Source: Armatimonadota bacterium (GTDB taxonomy: Bacteria; Vulcanimicrobiota; JACPDT01). Taken from it: a stretch of DNA of 37,227 nt. The position numbers and the translations under genes were made by a program. This document shows, piece after piece, positions 1-9,014 of the stretch. The DNA lies in contig JACPDT010000130.1 in assembly GCA_016183865.1 (NCBI GenBank), positions 7,841 through 45,067 on the forward strand. Direction: 5' to 3'. Positions within the stretch are counted from its first letter, which is position 1, and each line of letters starts with the position of its first letter. Under the pieces are notes generated by a model. The model was not told the origin of the DNA and ran no database searches. It saw only the letters and a program-made list of their open reading frames with translations.

Positions 1-1434
1 CAGCGTAAGGACGAGGTCGTTTGGCTCGAGCCTGGAAAGCAGGTATCGCAGGATCTCTTCCTTTGTCGGTATGAACAGCACTTCCCGCTCCTTTTCGCGA
101 TTTCGTATGCCCTCGGCCAGAAGGTCCGCACTGACTCCCACCAGCGGACATTCCCCTGCAGAGTAAATCTCGGTCACGATCGTTATATCCGCGTTCGAGA
201 AGGCAGATATGAATTCGTCCTTGAGAAATTTTGTTCTTGTGTAACGATGGGGCTGAAAAACAGCTATGATCCTGCGATCATAGCCGGATCGCGCAGCTTG
301 AAGAGTTGCACGGATCTTCGCAGGATTGTGCGCATAATCATCAACTACAAGGATGCCGTCCGCCTCACCCAGGACTTGAAACCTCCTCAGAGCGCCGCCG
401 AAATTGCGAAGCGCTTCCCTTACATTCTCGAAGCTGAGCCCGACCTGGAGACCGATCGCGGTGGCGGCCATCGCATTCTGTATATTGTGGAGGCCCGGAA
501 CCGATAACTCGAGTCTCCCCAGATCGCGCCCACAATAGGAGATGGTAGCAGAGGCGCAATGCTCCTTCAGGGTAATGTCTCTTGCGGAGAAATCCGCTTC
601 TTCATTGAATCCGTATGAAATCAGGCGACCTTTGAGACGGGGAAGAATCCTTCGAATCTGTTCGTCATCCACACAGAGAACGGCGCAACCGTGTTCGGCA
701 GGGATCTTGGACAAGAATTCCACAAATACTTCCACGACCCGGTTCATGGTGAGCTGGTAGTCAAAATGAAACGTGGAGAATGGGCCTGTTCCCAGGTTTA
801 CGTCGGCATCAATATTTGTGACAATTGCCATCTTGGGCCGCAACTTCAGGAAGGAAGCATCGCTCTCGTCAGCCTCGGCCACAAGGTATCTTCCCTTTCC
901 CAGCTTGGCGTTGGCCCCGAAATCGCTGAGCTCCCCCCCGATCACCACGGTCGGATCCAGGCCGTTTTTCTCAAGGATGAGGCTGATCATGGATGTGGTA
1001 GTCGTCTTTCCATGTGTGCCGGCGACGGCGATTCCCACACGCCCGCCCATCAGGTATCCCAACATTTCGGCTCTCTGGAGAACAGGGACTCCACAAGCCC
1101 GGGCGGCTACAATCTCGGGATTGTCCTCAGGGATGGCCGAAGATACAATCACCGCATCAGCTCCGCGGATATTCGATTCGGCGTGACCCACGAAAATTCT
1201 GGCGCCCAGATCCTGCATTTGTTTCGTAAGCCTGGTCTCCCGCAGGTCGGAGCCGGAAACTTTATAGCCCATATCCACAAGGACTCGAGCGACTCCGCTC
1301 ATTCCGATACCGGCAATACCTACGAAGTGGATTTGCTTGTATCCTTTCCAGCCTTTGTGGTTGCGTCTGTGGTTCAACTTCCGTTTCAAGGGAAGAATCT
1401 TGTCAGTCTTTCCGTCTGCATCTGATAATTTCAT
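1..1434 (-). CDS. murC: UDP-N-acetylmuramate--L-alanine ligase MurC (3' end truncated by window edge)
   Basis: Minus-strand reading from ATG at 1434: ...KQIHFVGIAGIGMSGVARVLVDMGYKVSGSD...AVAGTHGKTTTTSMI...; open frame runs off position 1; lies downstream of murG, overlapping its end. Confidence 0.95.
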   Translation of the reverse strand, partial: MKLSDADGKTDKILPLKRKLNHRRNHKGWKGYKQIHFVGIAGIGMSGVARVLVDMGYKVSGSDLRETRLTKQMQDLGARIFVGHAESNIRGADAVIVSSAIPEDNPEIVAARACGVPVLQRAEMLGYLMGGRVGIAVAGTHGKTTTTSMISLILEKNGLDPTVVIGGELSDFGANAKLGKGRYLVAEADESDASFLKLRPKMAIVTNIDADVNLGTGPFSTFHFDYQLTMNRVVEVFVEFLSKIPAEHGCAVLCVDDEQIRRILPRLKGRLISYGFNEEADFSARDITLKEHCASATISYCGRDLGRLELSVPGLHNIQNAMAATAIGLQVGLSFENVREALRNFGGALRRFQVLGEADGILVVDDYAHNPAKIRATLQAARSGYDRRIIAVFQPHRYTRTKFLKDEFISAFSNADITIVTEIYSAGECPLVGVSADLLAEGIRNREKEREVLFIPTKEEILRYLLSRLEPNDLVLTL

Positions 1435-2527
1435 ACAGAATCTCCACGATTTCCTCGGATGCTTGAGGCTTTCCCAGGCTCCTGCTGGCAAAAGCCATGC
1501 GTTCCAGCCTGTCGGCATCGTTCAACAGACTCGACAGCGTATTCAAAAGAACCTCGCCCGAAAGAGAGTCCTCAAGGAGCACCACGGCGGCGCCGTGCCG
1601 TTCCAGGGTCCTGGCGTTATGTTCCTGGTGCCTGTCCCTGTGATGAGGGTAAGGAATCAATACGGCCGGTATCCCCCTCGCTGTCAACTCCGCGCAGGTT
1701 GTGGCGCCGGCCCTGCTCAACACGATGTCGGCCACGGCATAGGCATCACCCATATGGTCGCAATAAGGCATGATCTCATAGCGGATCTCGCTGTCCAGCA
1801 GGGAAAGTTTTCTTCTCTCTTCATCCACTTCGCAATAGAGCTTTTCCCCTGTGAGGTGCAGAATCTGCCAGTTCCGCAACTCTCTGGCCCTTTGAACCAT
1901 CTCCAGAACGGTTCTGTTGATTCTCTGAGATCCCTGGCTGGCCCCTGAAACCAGAATGACCTTTCGTATGCCATCCATCCCAAAGCGCGCAAGGGCCTCA
2001 TCCCGCGATGCGCGCAGGATCTCTTTGCGCACCGGGTTTCCCGGAACATCCACCTTGCTCCGACCCGGCAAGTACCGGACCGTTTCAGCAAAACTTGCCA
2101 AAACCCTGCCTGCGAAAGGCGCCAGATACTTTGTCGCCTTTCCGGGCAGTACATTCTGTTCCATGATGACAGCAGGTATTCCTGCAATCCGGGCGGCGAC
2201 AATCGCGGGGCCGCTGGCATAACCCCCGGTGCCCACCACGATGTCCGGCCTGAATTTCCGGAGGATACCGAAGGACTGGCCGACACCCCGAGCGACCTCG
2301 ATCAGGGACAGTGCATTCTTGAAGGGGTTTCGACTGGAGACATGTCTGCTCCTGACAGGGAGAAAGGAGAAACCCAGCCTTGGAACCACACGGGCTTCAA
2401 GGCCATTTGGCGTTCCCACGAACAGGACCGAAGTCGAGGGGGCCAGTGCCTCCGCTACGGCAAGACCGGGGTACAGATGCCCGCCTGTCCCTCCGCCGGC
2501 GATCACGACGCGGATCGAATCGTTCAT
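1403..2527 (-). CDS. murG: UDP-N-acetylglucosamine--N-acetylmuramyl-(pentapeptide) pyrophosphoryl-undecaprenol GlcNAc transferase MurG
   Basis: MNDSIRVVIAGGGTGGHLYPGLAVAEAL... with GGTGGH motif; internal ATG at 2527 chosen because upstream ORF residues are antisense ftsW; 4-nt overlap with ftsW stop. Confidence 0.96.
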   Translation of the reverse strand: MNDSIRVVIAGGGTGGHLYPGLAVAEALAPSTSVLFVGTPNGLEARVVPRLGFSFLPVRSRHVSSRNPFKNALSLIEVARGVGQSFGILRKFRPDIVVGTGGYASGPAIVAARIAGIPAVIMEQNVLPGKATKYLAPFAGRVLASFAETVRYLPGRSKVDVPGNPVRKEILRASRDEALARFGMDGIRKVILVSGASQGSQRINRTVLEMVQRARELRNWQILHLTGEKLYCEVDEERRKLSLLDSEIRYEIMPYCDHMGDAYAVADIVLSRAGATTCAELTARGIPAVLIPYPHHRDRHQEHNARTLERHGAAVVLLEDSLSGEVLLNTLSSLLNDADRLERMAFASRSLGKPQASEEIVEILYEIIRCRRKD

Positions 2528-3720
2528 ACAGTGCTTCGCTTGACGTACATTTTCGGTTCCGGTTTCTTCAAGTGCGCCTTGCTGTCGCAGAGTCTTGAAA
2601 CATTGAGAAGCAGGCCGATCCCGAGGAGACTGAAAAACAATGAAGATCCCCCGTAGCTGACAAAGGGAAGCGTGATCCCCGTGGGGGGCAGCAGATTCGC
2701 CACTACCCCGATATTGATGACAGCCTGGAGACCCAACATCACCGTGATTCCGGATGCGAGGAGCATGGAAAACCGATCGGGCGCCCTCATAGCTATTTTG
2801 AATCCCCTGTAAATCAGGACCCCGAACAGAATCAGAAAGGCCGAGGCGCCCGCAAATCCAAGCTCTTCGCCGATGATGGAAAAAATATAGTCCGTGCTGC
2901 ATTCGGGGAGGTAAAAAAACTTCTGTCTGCTGTGCCCCAGGCCCAGACCCAGAAGCCTTCCTGATCCCAGAGCGAGCAGAGATTGAATGATGTGATAACC
3001 TGCCCCCGTGGGATCGCTCCAGGGATTTGCAAAAGCGAGCAGCCGCTTGAGGCGGTATCCCTCATGCATTATCCTCATGGCAACAAAGGGCAGGGTAATG
3101 CCGATCAGAGCAAACAGATGGGCGGGCTTTGCGCCTGCCAGAAACAAGACCACAAGAGAAGAGCCCGCAATGACCGTGGCCGTTCCCAGGTCTGGCTCGA
3201 GATCCACAAGGATGAGCACAAGGGCCATCACGAGAAGATTCGGGACAAGCCCTTTCCAGAAATCGGATACCGGTTTTCGTGGGCCGGCCGTCCCCCGCTC
3301 GGACGCAGACTGGCAGGGGGACAGGGACGCCGCAAAAAAGATGAGGAGAGCCAATTTTGCCAGCTCGGCCGGCTGAAGTGCAATCCCGCCCAGGAGAAGC
3401 CAGCGGCGTGCGCCTCCTGACTCCTGTCCTACCGCGGGAATCAGGACCAGGGCCAGGAGAGCGACGGCAACCGTCAAGAGCGCGGGCGCCCATTTTCTGA
3501 TGGAAGAGAGTCTGGCACGATATGCAATAAACATCGCCCCCACCCCAAGAAGGGCCCACAGCACTTGTTTCTTCAGGAAATAGGCCGGGTCGTTTCCGAA
3601 ATCGTGTGATGAAGAGGCGGTCACGGAGCTGGCGCTGTAAACCATTACAATTCCCATGGAAACAAGCAGAAACACCACAAGCAAGAGTATGAGGTCAGGA
3701 GATCTGGATTTCACTTGCAA
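2524..3720 (-). CDS. ftsW: Lipid II polymerase / SEDS protein FtsW
   Basis: Multi-TM SEDS protein, MGIVMVYSASSV..., GLQAVINIGVVANLLPPTGITLPFVSYGGSS signature; position in dcw operon. Confidence 0.95.
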   Translation of the reverse strand: MQVKSRSPDLILLLVVFLLVSMGIVMVYSASSVTASSSHDFGNDPAYFLKKQVLWALLGVGAMFIAYRARLSSIRKWAPALLTVAVALLALVLIPAVGQESGGARRWLLLGGIALQPAELAKLALLIFFAASLSPCQSASERGTAGPRKPVSDFWKGLVPNLLVMALVLILVDLEPDLGTATVIAGSSLVVLFLAGAKPAHLFALIGITLPFVAMRIMHEGYRLKRLLAFANPWSDPTGAGYHIIQSLLALGSGRLLGLGLGHSRQKFFYLPECSTDYIFSIIGEELGFAGASAFLILFGVLIYRGFKIAMRAPDRFSMLLASGITVMLGLQAVINIGVVANLLPPTGITLPFVSYGGSSLFFSLLGIGLLLNVSRLCDSKAHLKKPEPKMYVKRSTV

Positions 3721-5098
3721 GCCTCCTCACTTCAGCCTGAAATACTTCTCCCCTCTCCTCGGCATTGCGAAACATGTCAAAGCTCGCGCAGGCGGGGGAG
3801 AACAGCACTACATCGGCAGGAGATGCCATCTCTCCGGCCCTTTTCACGGCTTCCCTGAAATCCGCCACTCTCTCAATCGCCCGCATCCCGCCTTTCCTGG
3901 CAGCGTGTTCCAGCTCATCCGCGCTTTCTCCCAACAGGAGAAGACATTTTGCCCTGGAGGCGATTACCGATCCGAGGTGAGTGAAATCCAGCTTCTTGTT
4001 CTTTCCCCCTGCTATCAGGATTACGGGAGAGCTGAAGCTTTCAAGGGCTGCCTGTGTAGCGGAGGGGTTTGTTCCTTTCGAATCGTCGTAAAAAGTCACT
4101 CCACGGATGGTTGCCACATACTCAATCCTGTGATGCTCCAGATTGAAATTCTCCAGGGCGCGCTGCACGTCATCCGGGCGCGCGCCCAGAACGACGGAAG
4201 CCAACGTTGCGGCGAGAATGTTCTCCCAGTTATGTCTTCCTGAAAGGCTGGCCCGGGCTCTGGCGCCATATGTGACCTTTTCTCCACGGAGGGACGTTGC
4301 CCAGGTCTCTCCCTCAAAAAATGCGCCCTCTTCCAGGGACTTCTTTTGTGAGAAGGGAAGACAGGGGCACCGTACTTTGGAAAATACAGGGGCTACAGCA
4401 GGGTCATCGGCATTCAGGACAGCGCAATCGGAGGGCTCCTGATATTCGAAGAGGCGTTCTTTCATTTTCCTGTATGTCTCAAAATCGGGATGGCGGTCCA
4501 GATGATCTTCGGAGATGTTCAGTAAAACCGCCACCCTGGGCCTGAAGGAAGAAATCGTCTCCAACTGGAAGCTGCTCACCTCCAGGACAACCAGGGAATC
4601 GGGACCGATCAGATGGAGCCCCTCCACCAATGGTGTTCCGATGTTTCCTGCCACGTGAACAGGCAACCCTTTTTCCCTGAGAATCGCTGCGATAAGGCGG
4701 GTGGTCGTCCCCTTGCCGTTGGTCCCGGTGACCGCGACGATGGGGGCGGGGCAGAAGCGGTATGCCAGCTCGATTTCCCCCATCAGAGGGATGCCCCTTC
4801 CTATTCCTTCCTTCACAATGTCGTTATCCAATGACACCCCAGGGCTCAAGAGCAGAAGCTCCGCGCCGGAGAGAGCCCGTTCCCCGTGCTCTCCAAGCTC
4901 CCACTGGCAACCCCATTGGGCCAAAAGCGGGAGATTCGGTGCATGCTCGGAAGGGGAACGCCTGTCCGTTACCAATACTCGGGCGCCCTGATTCGAAAGA
5001 AAACGGGCACAGGCCAGACCGGTCTTCCCCAAACCGAAGACGGTCACTCTCCTGCCGTTGAGCACCAGGTTTTTCTCAGGTTCTTGAAAAATTTGCAT
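3695..5098 (-). CDS. murD: UDP-N-acetylmuramoylalanine--D-glutamate ligase MurD
   Basis: VTVFGLGKTGLACARFL..., AVTGTNGKGTTTRLIA, LNISEDHLDRH, FYDDSKGTNPSAT motifs of MurD. Confidence 0.95.
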   Translation of the reverse strand: MQIFQEPEKNLVLNGRRVTVFGLGKTGLACARFLSNQGARVLVTDRRSPSEHAPNLPLLAQWGCQWELGEHGERALSGAELLLLSPGVSLDNDIVKEGIGRGIPLMGEIELAYRFCPAPIVAVTGTNGKGTTTRLIAAILREKGLPVHVAGNIGTPLVEGLHLIGPDSLVVLEVSSFQLETISSFRPRVAVLLNISEDHLDRHPDFETYRKMKERLFEYQEPSDCAVLNADDPAVAPVFSKVRCPCLPFSQKKSLEEGAFFEGETWATSLRGEKVTYGARARASLSGRHNWENILAATLASVVLGARPDDVQRALENFNLEHHRIEYVATIRGVTFYDDSKGTNPSATQAALESFSSPVILIAGGKNKKLDFTHLGSVIASRAKCLLLLGESADELEHAARKGGMRAIERVADFREAVKRAGEMASPADVVLFSPACASFDMFRNAEERGEVFQAEVRRLASEIQIS

Positions 5099-5104
5099 AA
5101 TTTT

Positions 5105-6067
5105 TTAAGTCAATTGACTCATATAAAGATACAGGCAAAACGCGCCTGCAAGAATATTCGCGATCCAGAATCTCACGGTAACCAGGGACTCCGGGGTCCC
5201 GCCCAACTCAAAATGATGATGGAGAGGGCTCATTCGAAAGATTCGCTTCCCTGTTGTCTTGAAAGAGATGACCTGCAGGATGACGGAAAGGGTCTCCAGA
5301 ACAAAAACCCACCCGAACAGGAGAAGCCAGATCTCCATTTTCATCAAGATGGCGCCCGCAGCCAGGGCGCCGCCGAGAGCCAGGGACCCTGTATCCCCCA
5401 TAAAAATTCGGGCAGGTGGGGCATTATGCCAGAGAAAGCCCAGACTGACTCCCACAAGGGCAGTGAAGCACAACGCCATCTCGTGATAGCCCGAGCTCCA
5501 GGCAGCCAGCCCGAGGAAAGACGCAGTGCCGGCCATCACTCCCGAAGCCAGGCCGTCCTGGCCGTCGGTGAGGTTCACGGCATTTGTGGTCCCGGCGAGA
5601 ACACAGAAAACAAGAATCAAATACCCCCATCCGAGATCAAAGGACCCCAGGAAGGGCACTGCCATCTTTGTCGAGACATGGCCCGCCCTGATGACATAAC
5701 CATAAAGCGCGAGAGCGATTACCGCCTGCCCGAGAAGCTTATGCCTGGCCTTGAGGCCCAGGGATCGCTTCTTGAGAACAATAATCCAGTCGTCCAGAAG
5801 GCCTATCAGCCCATTGGCAAGAGCGACCAGACAGAAAACCATCGGACCGGGTCCTCCCTGTCCAACCAACAGTATCGCCATAGGCAGAGCTGCCAGAAAG
5901 ACAATCCCTCCCATGGTGGGGGTTCCACTTTTCACCAGATGAGTGGATGGACCGTCGTCCCGAACCTGTTGAGAGACCTTCCTTGTAACAAGGAGCTTCA
6001 GAACAAGAAGAACTCCGAGCCACGTCAGAGCAAAGGCTGAAAGACCTGCCAGCAGAACTCGTCCCAA
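5105..6067 (-). CDS. mraY: Phospho-N-acetylmuramoyl-pentapeptide-transferase MraY
   Basis: SGTPTMGGIVFL, NAVNLTDGQDGLA, FMGDTGSLALGG, HHHFELGGTPE motifs. Confidence 0.97.
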   Translation of the reverse strand: MGRVLLAGLSAFALTWLGVLLVLKLLVTRKVSQQVRDDGPSTHLVKSGTPTMGGIVFLAALPMAILLVGQGGPGPMVFCLVALANGLIGLLDDWIIVLKKRSLGLKARHKLLGQAVIALALYGYVIRAGHVSTKMAVPFLGSFDLGWGYLILVFCVLAGTTNAVNLTDGQDGLASGVMAGTASFLGLAAWSSGYHEMALCFTALVGVSLGFLWHNAPPARIFMGDTGSLALGGALAAGAILMKMEIWLLLFGWVFVLETLSVILQVISFKTTGKRIFRMSPLHHHFELGGTPESLVTVRFWIANILAGAFCLYLYMSQLT

Positions 6068-6073
6068 ATTTCT

Positions 6074-7471
6074 CTACACTCCGGTTTCTTCCGCCGCTCC
6101 GCCCCCGAGGGCTAGAAGCGAATCGGAAACCTCATCCAGGCGCATTCCCCTGGACCCTTTCACAAGAACCACGTCATCCGGCGACAGGCAGGAGAAAAGC
6201 TCCTTCACGAGGGCCTCTTTGTCATCCCAGTGCCCAGCCCTCGTCCGGGCCAGCCCCGCCGCTACCGCCGATTCGGTGATCAAGCTTCCCAGCGAGCCCA
6301 CAGTATGAAGGGCATCCACGCCCGCGTCAAGGACGAGCCGTCCGATTCTCCCGTGAGCCTCTCCCGCAATTTTCCCAAGCTCCAGCATGTCCCCGAGAAC
6401 GGCTATTCGGCGTCCTGAAACAGGAAGGAGCTTCAGAGTCGAAAGCGCCTCTGCAACCGATTGAGGATTCGCATTGTAAGAGTCATCCAGCAGAGTCCAC
6501 CCTGCGCGGGTTTTCAATCTTTCCAGTCTTCTGGCGCTGGGCTTGATGGTCCCAAGTCGGAAACAGATCGAATCCAGGTCCATTCCGAGAACAAGAGCGA
6601 CTCCGGCTGCGGCCAGAATATTCCGGATGCTGTGGGCGCCCAGAATCGGAACCCGGCAATCCCTTGAATCCCCCTCAAAAGTCAGGGTGAACCGTGTCCC
6701 CGTGCTGCCCGGTACGAGGTTGGAGGCGGAGATGGGAGAATCTCCAAATCCGAACATCAAGGTTCTTCCTCGATAGACCTCCCTGAAAGAGCTTACCAGG
6801 GGATCGTCTCCATTCAGTACGGCTGTCCCCGCCGGGTCCATGGCCTCCAGAAGCTCCCTTTTCGCCAGGGCTATGTCTTTGGTGGAGCCAAGAAGCTCGT
6901 GGTGAGACTCGCCCACATTCGTGATCACACCGATCGTGGGCCTGGCCGTTTCCGCCAGCTCGCGAATCTGCCCCCGTCCCCTCATTGCCATCTCAAGGAC
7001 GAGAACCTCGTGCTCGGGCGCCAGCTCGAGCATGGTCATGGGAACACCATACTCATTGTTGAAATTTTCCTTTGAGCATAAGGTCCTGAAACGGCCGGAG
7101 AGCACGTGAGCCGTATAATCCTTTGTGCTCGTCTTGCCGCAACTTCCGGTAATGGCGACGACAGGGACAGGGAAGCGCATTCTGTGTGCCCTGGCCAGGA
7201 GATGAAAAGCCATCAGGGTGTCCTCTACCTGAATCAAGGCCCCTGGAAAAGCATCGGTCGCCGGGGGCCTGGAGGACAGAACAGCGGCAGCCCCCCTGGA
7301 GAGAGCCTCGGCGATGAAAGCGTGCCCATCGAATGATTTCCCGCAAAGGGGGACAAAGAGGTCCCCCTTTTTCAGTTTCCGCGTGTCGGTGCTGATTCCC
7401 GCGACAACGGCCTCAGGGTTTCCCTGAACCAGTTGCCCCTCCGTTGCCTCGAGAATCTCCTTGACTGTCAT
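6074..7471 (-). CDS. murF: UDP-N-acetylmuramoyl-tripeptide--D-alanyl-D-alanine ligase MurF
   Basis: AITGSCGKTSTKDYTA, DDSYNANPQSVAEAL, VLGDMLELG motifs. Confidence 0.95.
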   Translation of the reverse strand: MTVKEILEATEGQLVQGNPEAVVAGISTDTRKLKKGDLFVPLCGKSFDGHAFIAEALSRGAAAVLSSRPPATDAFPGALIQVEDTLMAFHLLARAHRMRFPVPVVAITGSCGKTSTKDYTAHVLSGRFRTLCSKENFNNEYGVPMTMLELAPEHEVLVLEMAMRGRGQIRELAETARPTIGVITNVGESHHELLGSTKDIALAKRELLEAMDPAGTAVLNGDDPLVSSFREVYRGRTLMFGFGDSPISASNLVPGSTGTRFTLTFEGDSRDCRVPILGAHSIRNILAAAGVALVLGMDLDSICFRLGTIKPSARRLERLKTRAGWTLLDDSYNANPQSVAEALSTLKLLPVSGRRIAVLGDMLELGKIAGEAHGRIGRLVLDAGVDALHTVGSLGSLITESAVAAGLARTRAGHWDDKEALVKELFSCLSPDDVVLVKGSRGMRLDEVSDSLLALGGGAAEETGV

Positions 7472-7521
7472 GGTCTCCTCGCTCTAATTTCAAAGTGCAA
7501 ATTCACGCAGAACCAGGCAAT

Positions 7522-8996
7522 TTACATTTTGCAATTTGCCAATGCCTCTCTCGCCACCTGACGATCGTCAAAGCAGACGGTCTTGTCGCGAAATATCTGA
7601 TAATCTTCGTGACCCTTTCCCGCGATCAGAACCAGGTCCCCTTCTTCCGCCATCCCGATACCCAATTGTATCGCCTTCCTGCGGTCGGGTTCTATGCAGT
7701 ACCGTCCAGCCGGTCCCCCCCGCGACTGAAGACCGTCTTTGAAGCCGACCTCGATCTCCCGAATGATCGAAATGGGCTCCTCAGTTCTGGGATTGTCGGA
7801 GGTAATGATGCAGAAATCCCCATATTGTGCGGCTACCCTCCCCATCATAGGACGCTTGGTGCGATCTCTGTCCCCGCCACAGCCGAAAATGACGATTTTC
7901 TTCCCTCTGCATATTTCTACTGCTGTAAGCAGGACATTCTCGAGTCCGTCGGGGGTATGGGCGTAATCCACGATGACCGAAAAAGGCTTATCCTGAACCA
8001 CTTCAAAGCGACCATCCACCCCTCTCACACTCTCGATCGCATCCTTTATGAGAGAAAGGGGAAAGCCCTGGGAGAGACCAAAGGAAAGGGCTGCCAGAGA
8101 ATTATAAACATTGAAGAGTCCGGTCAAATGCAACTGGAGCTCTGTCTCGCCCGAGGGGGTATGGGCCTTGTAAGAGACCCCTGAAGGAGACAGTCGGACA
8201 TCCACGGCCCGGACTTGCGATTTCTCCCTGATGCCGAAGGTCCACAAAGTCGTCTTGCAGACATCGCTGAAGCAGGAGCTCGCAGGATCGTCCTGATTGA
8301 TGATGGCCGCGGCATTCGGCTTGTATCGAGGCGAAAGGCCTGCGAAAAGCTTCAGCTTGGCCTCGCGGTAGGAATCCATGTCCTTGTGATAGTCCAGATG
8401 GTCCCTGGTCAAATTCGTGAATACGGCCGCATCGAACTCGCAGCCGTATACCCGTTCCTGATCCAGCGCGTGGGAGGAAACCTCCATGGCCACTGCCGAA
8501 ACGCCGAGGGAGCGCATCTTCGCCAGAAGCGCCTGCAAATAAAGGGATTCGGGAGTCGTGTTCCTGGCGGGGAGGACTTCCTTCCCGATCTGGTACCGTA
8601 TGGTACCAATCCCGCCCGGGCGAGAATCGCCTCACACAGGAAATTGGTGGTGGTTTTACCGTTTGTGCCTGTTATCCCCACCAGCTTCAAGTCCCTGGAA
8701 GGATGATTGTACCACTTGTCGCTCAGCACCGCCAGAGCCTTTCGTGCGCAAGGCACGACGACAACCGTGGCTTCGGCCGCCGTATCAAGATCATGCTGAC
8801 AGACGATGGCGACGGCGCCGGCGCGAACGGCGTCCTGGACAAAGGTGCGGCCGTCGAGAGAGGCCCCCGGGACGGCGCAGAAGAGAGAATTGCCCTTTAC
8901 TTCCCTGGAATCGCAGGAAATTCCGCCTATCTCAATGTCCGTTGGGCCGGAGACTCGTGACGTTTCCATCCCCTCAAGCAATGAACGAAGATTCAA
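7522..8996 (-). CDS. murE: UDP-N-acetylmuramoyl-L-alanyl-D-glutamate ligase MurE, frameshifted near 8590-8610
   Basis: N-terminal part (ORF 8409-8996: GITGTNGKTTTNFLCEAILARAG) and C-terminal part (ORF 7522-8538; continuous frame from ~8600: IGTIRYQIGKEVLPARNTTPESLYLQALLAKMRSLGVSAVAMEVSSHALDQERV...; NPRTEEP) lie in two frames, implying a 3n+1 nt loss at ...GCGGG/ATTGGTACC. Confidence 0.9.
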
Positions 8997-9014
8997 GAAA
9001 GCATCCCTTTTCTT

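Noticed and set aside
691-1425. 244-aa plus-strand ORF antisense to murC
   Set aside because: Antisense to clear MurC coding sequence; no family resemblance.
4886-6040. 384-aa plus-strand ORF antisense to mraY/murD
   Set aside because: Fully overlaps strongly supported mraY and murD on the other strand; composition is low-complexity with no recognisable family; a typical antisense ORF in GC-rich coding DNA.
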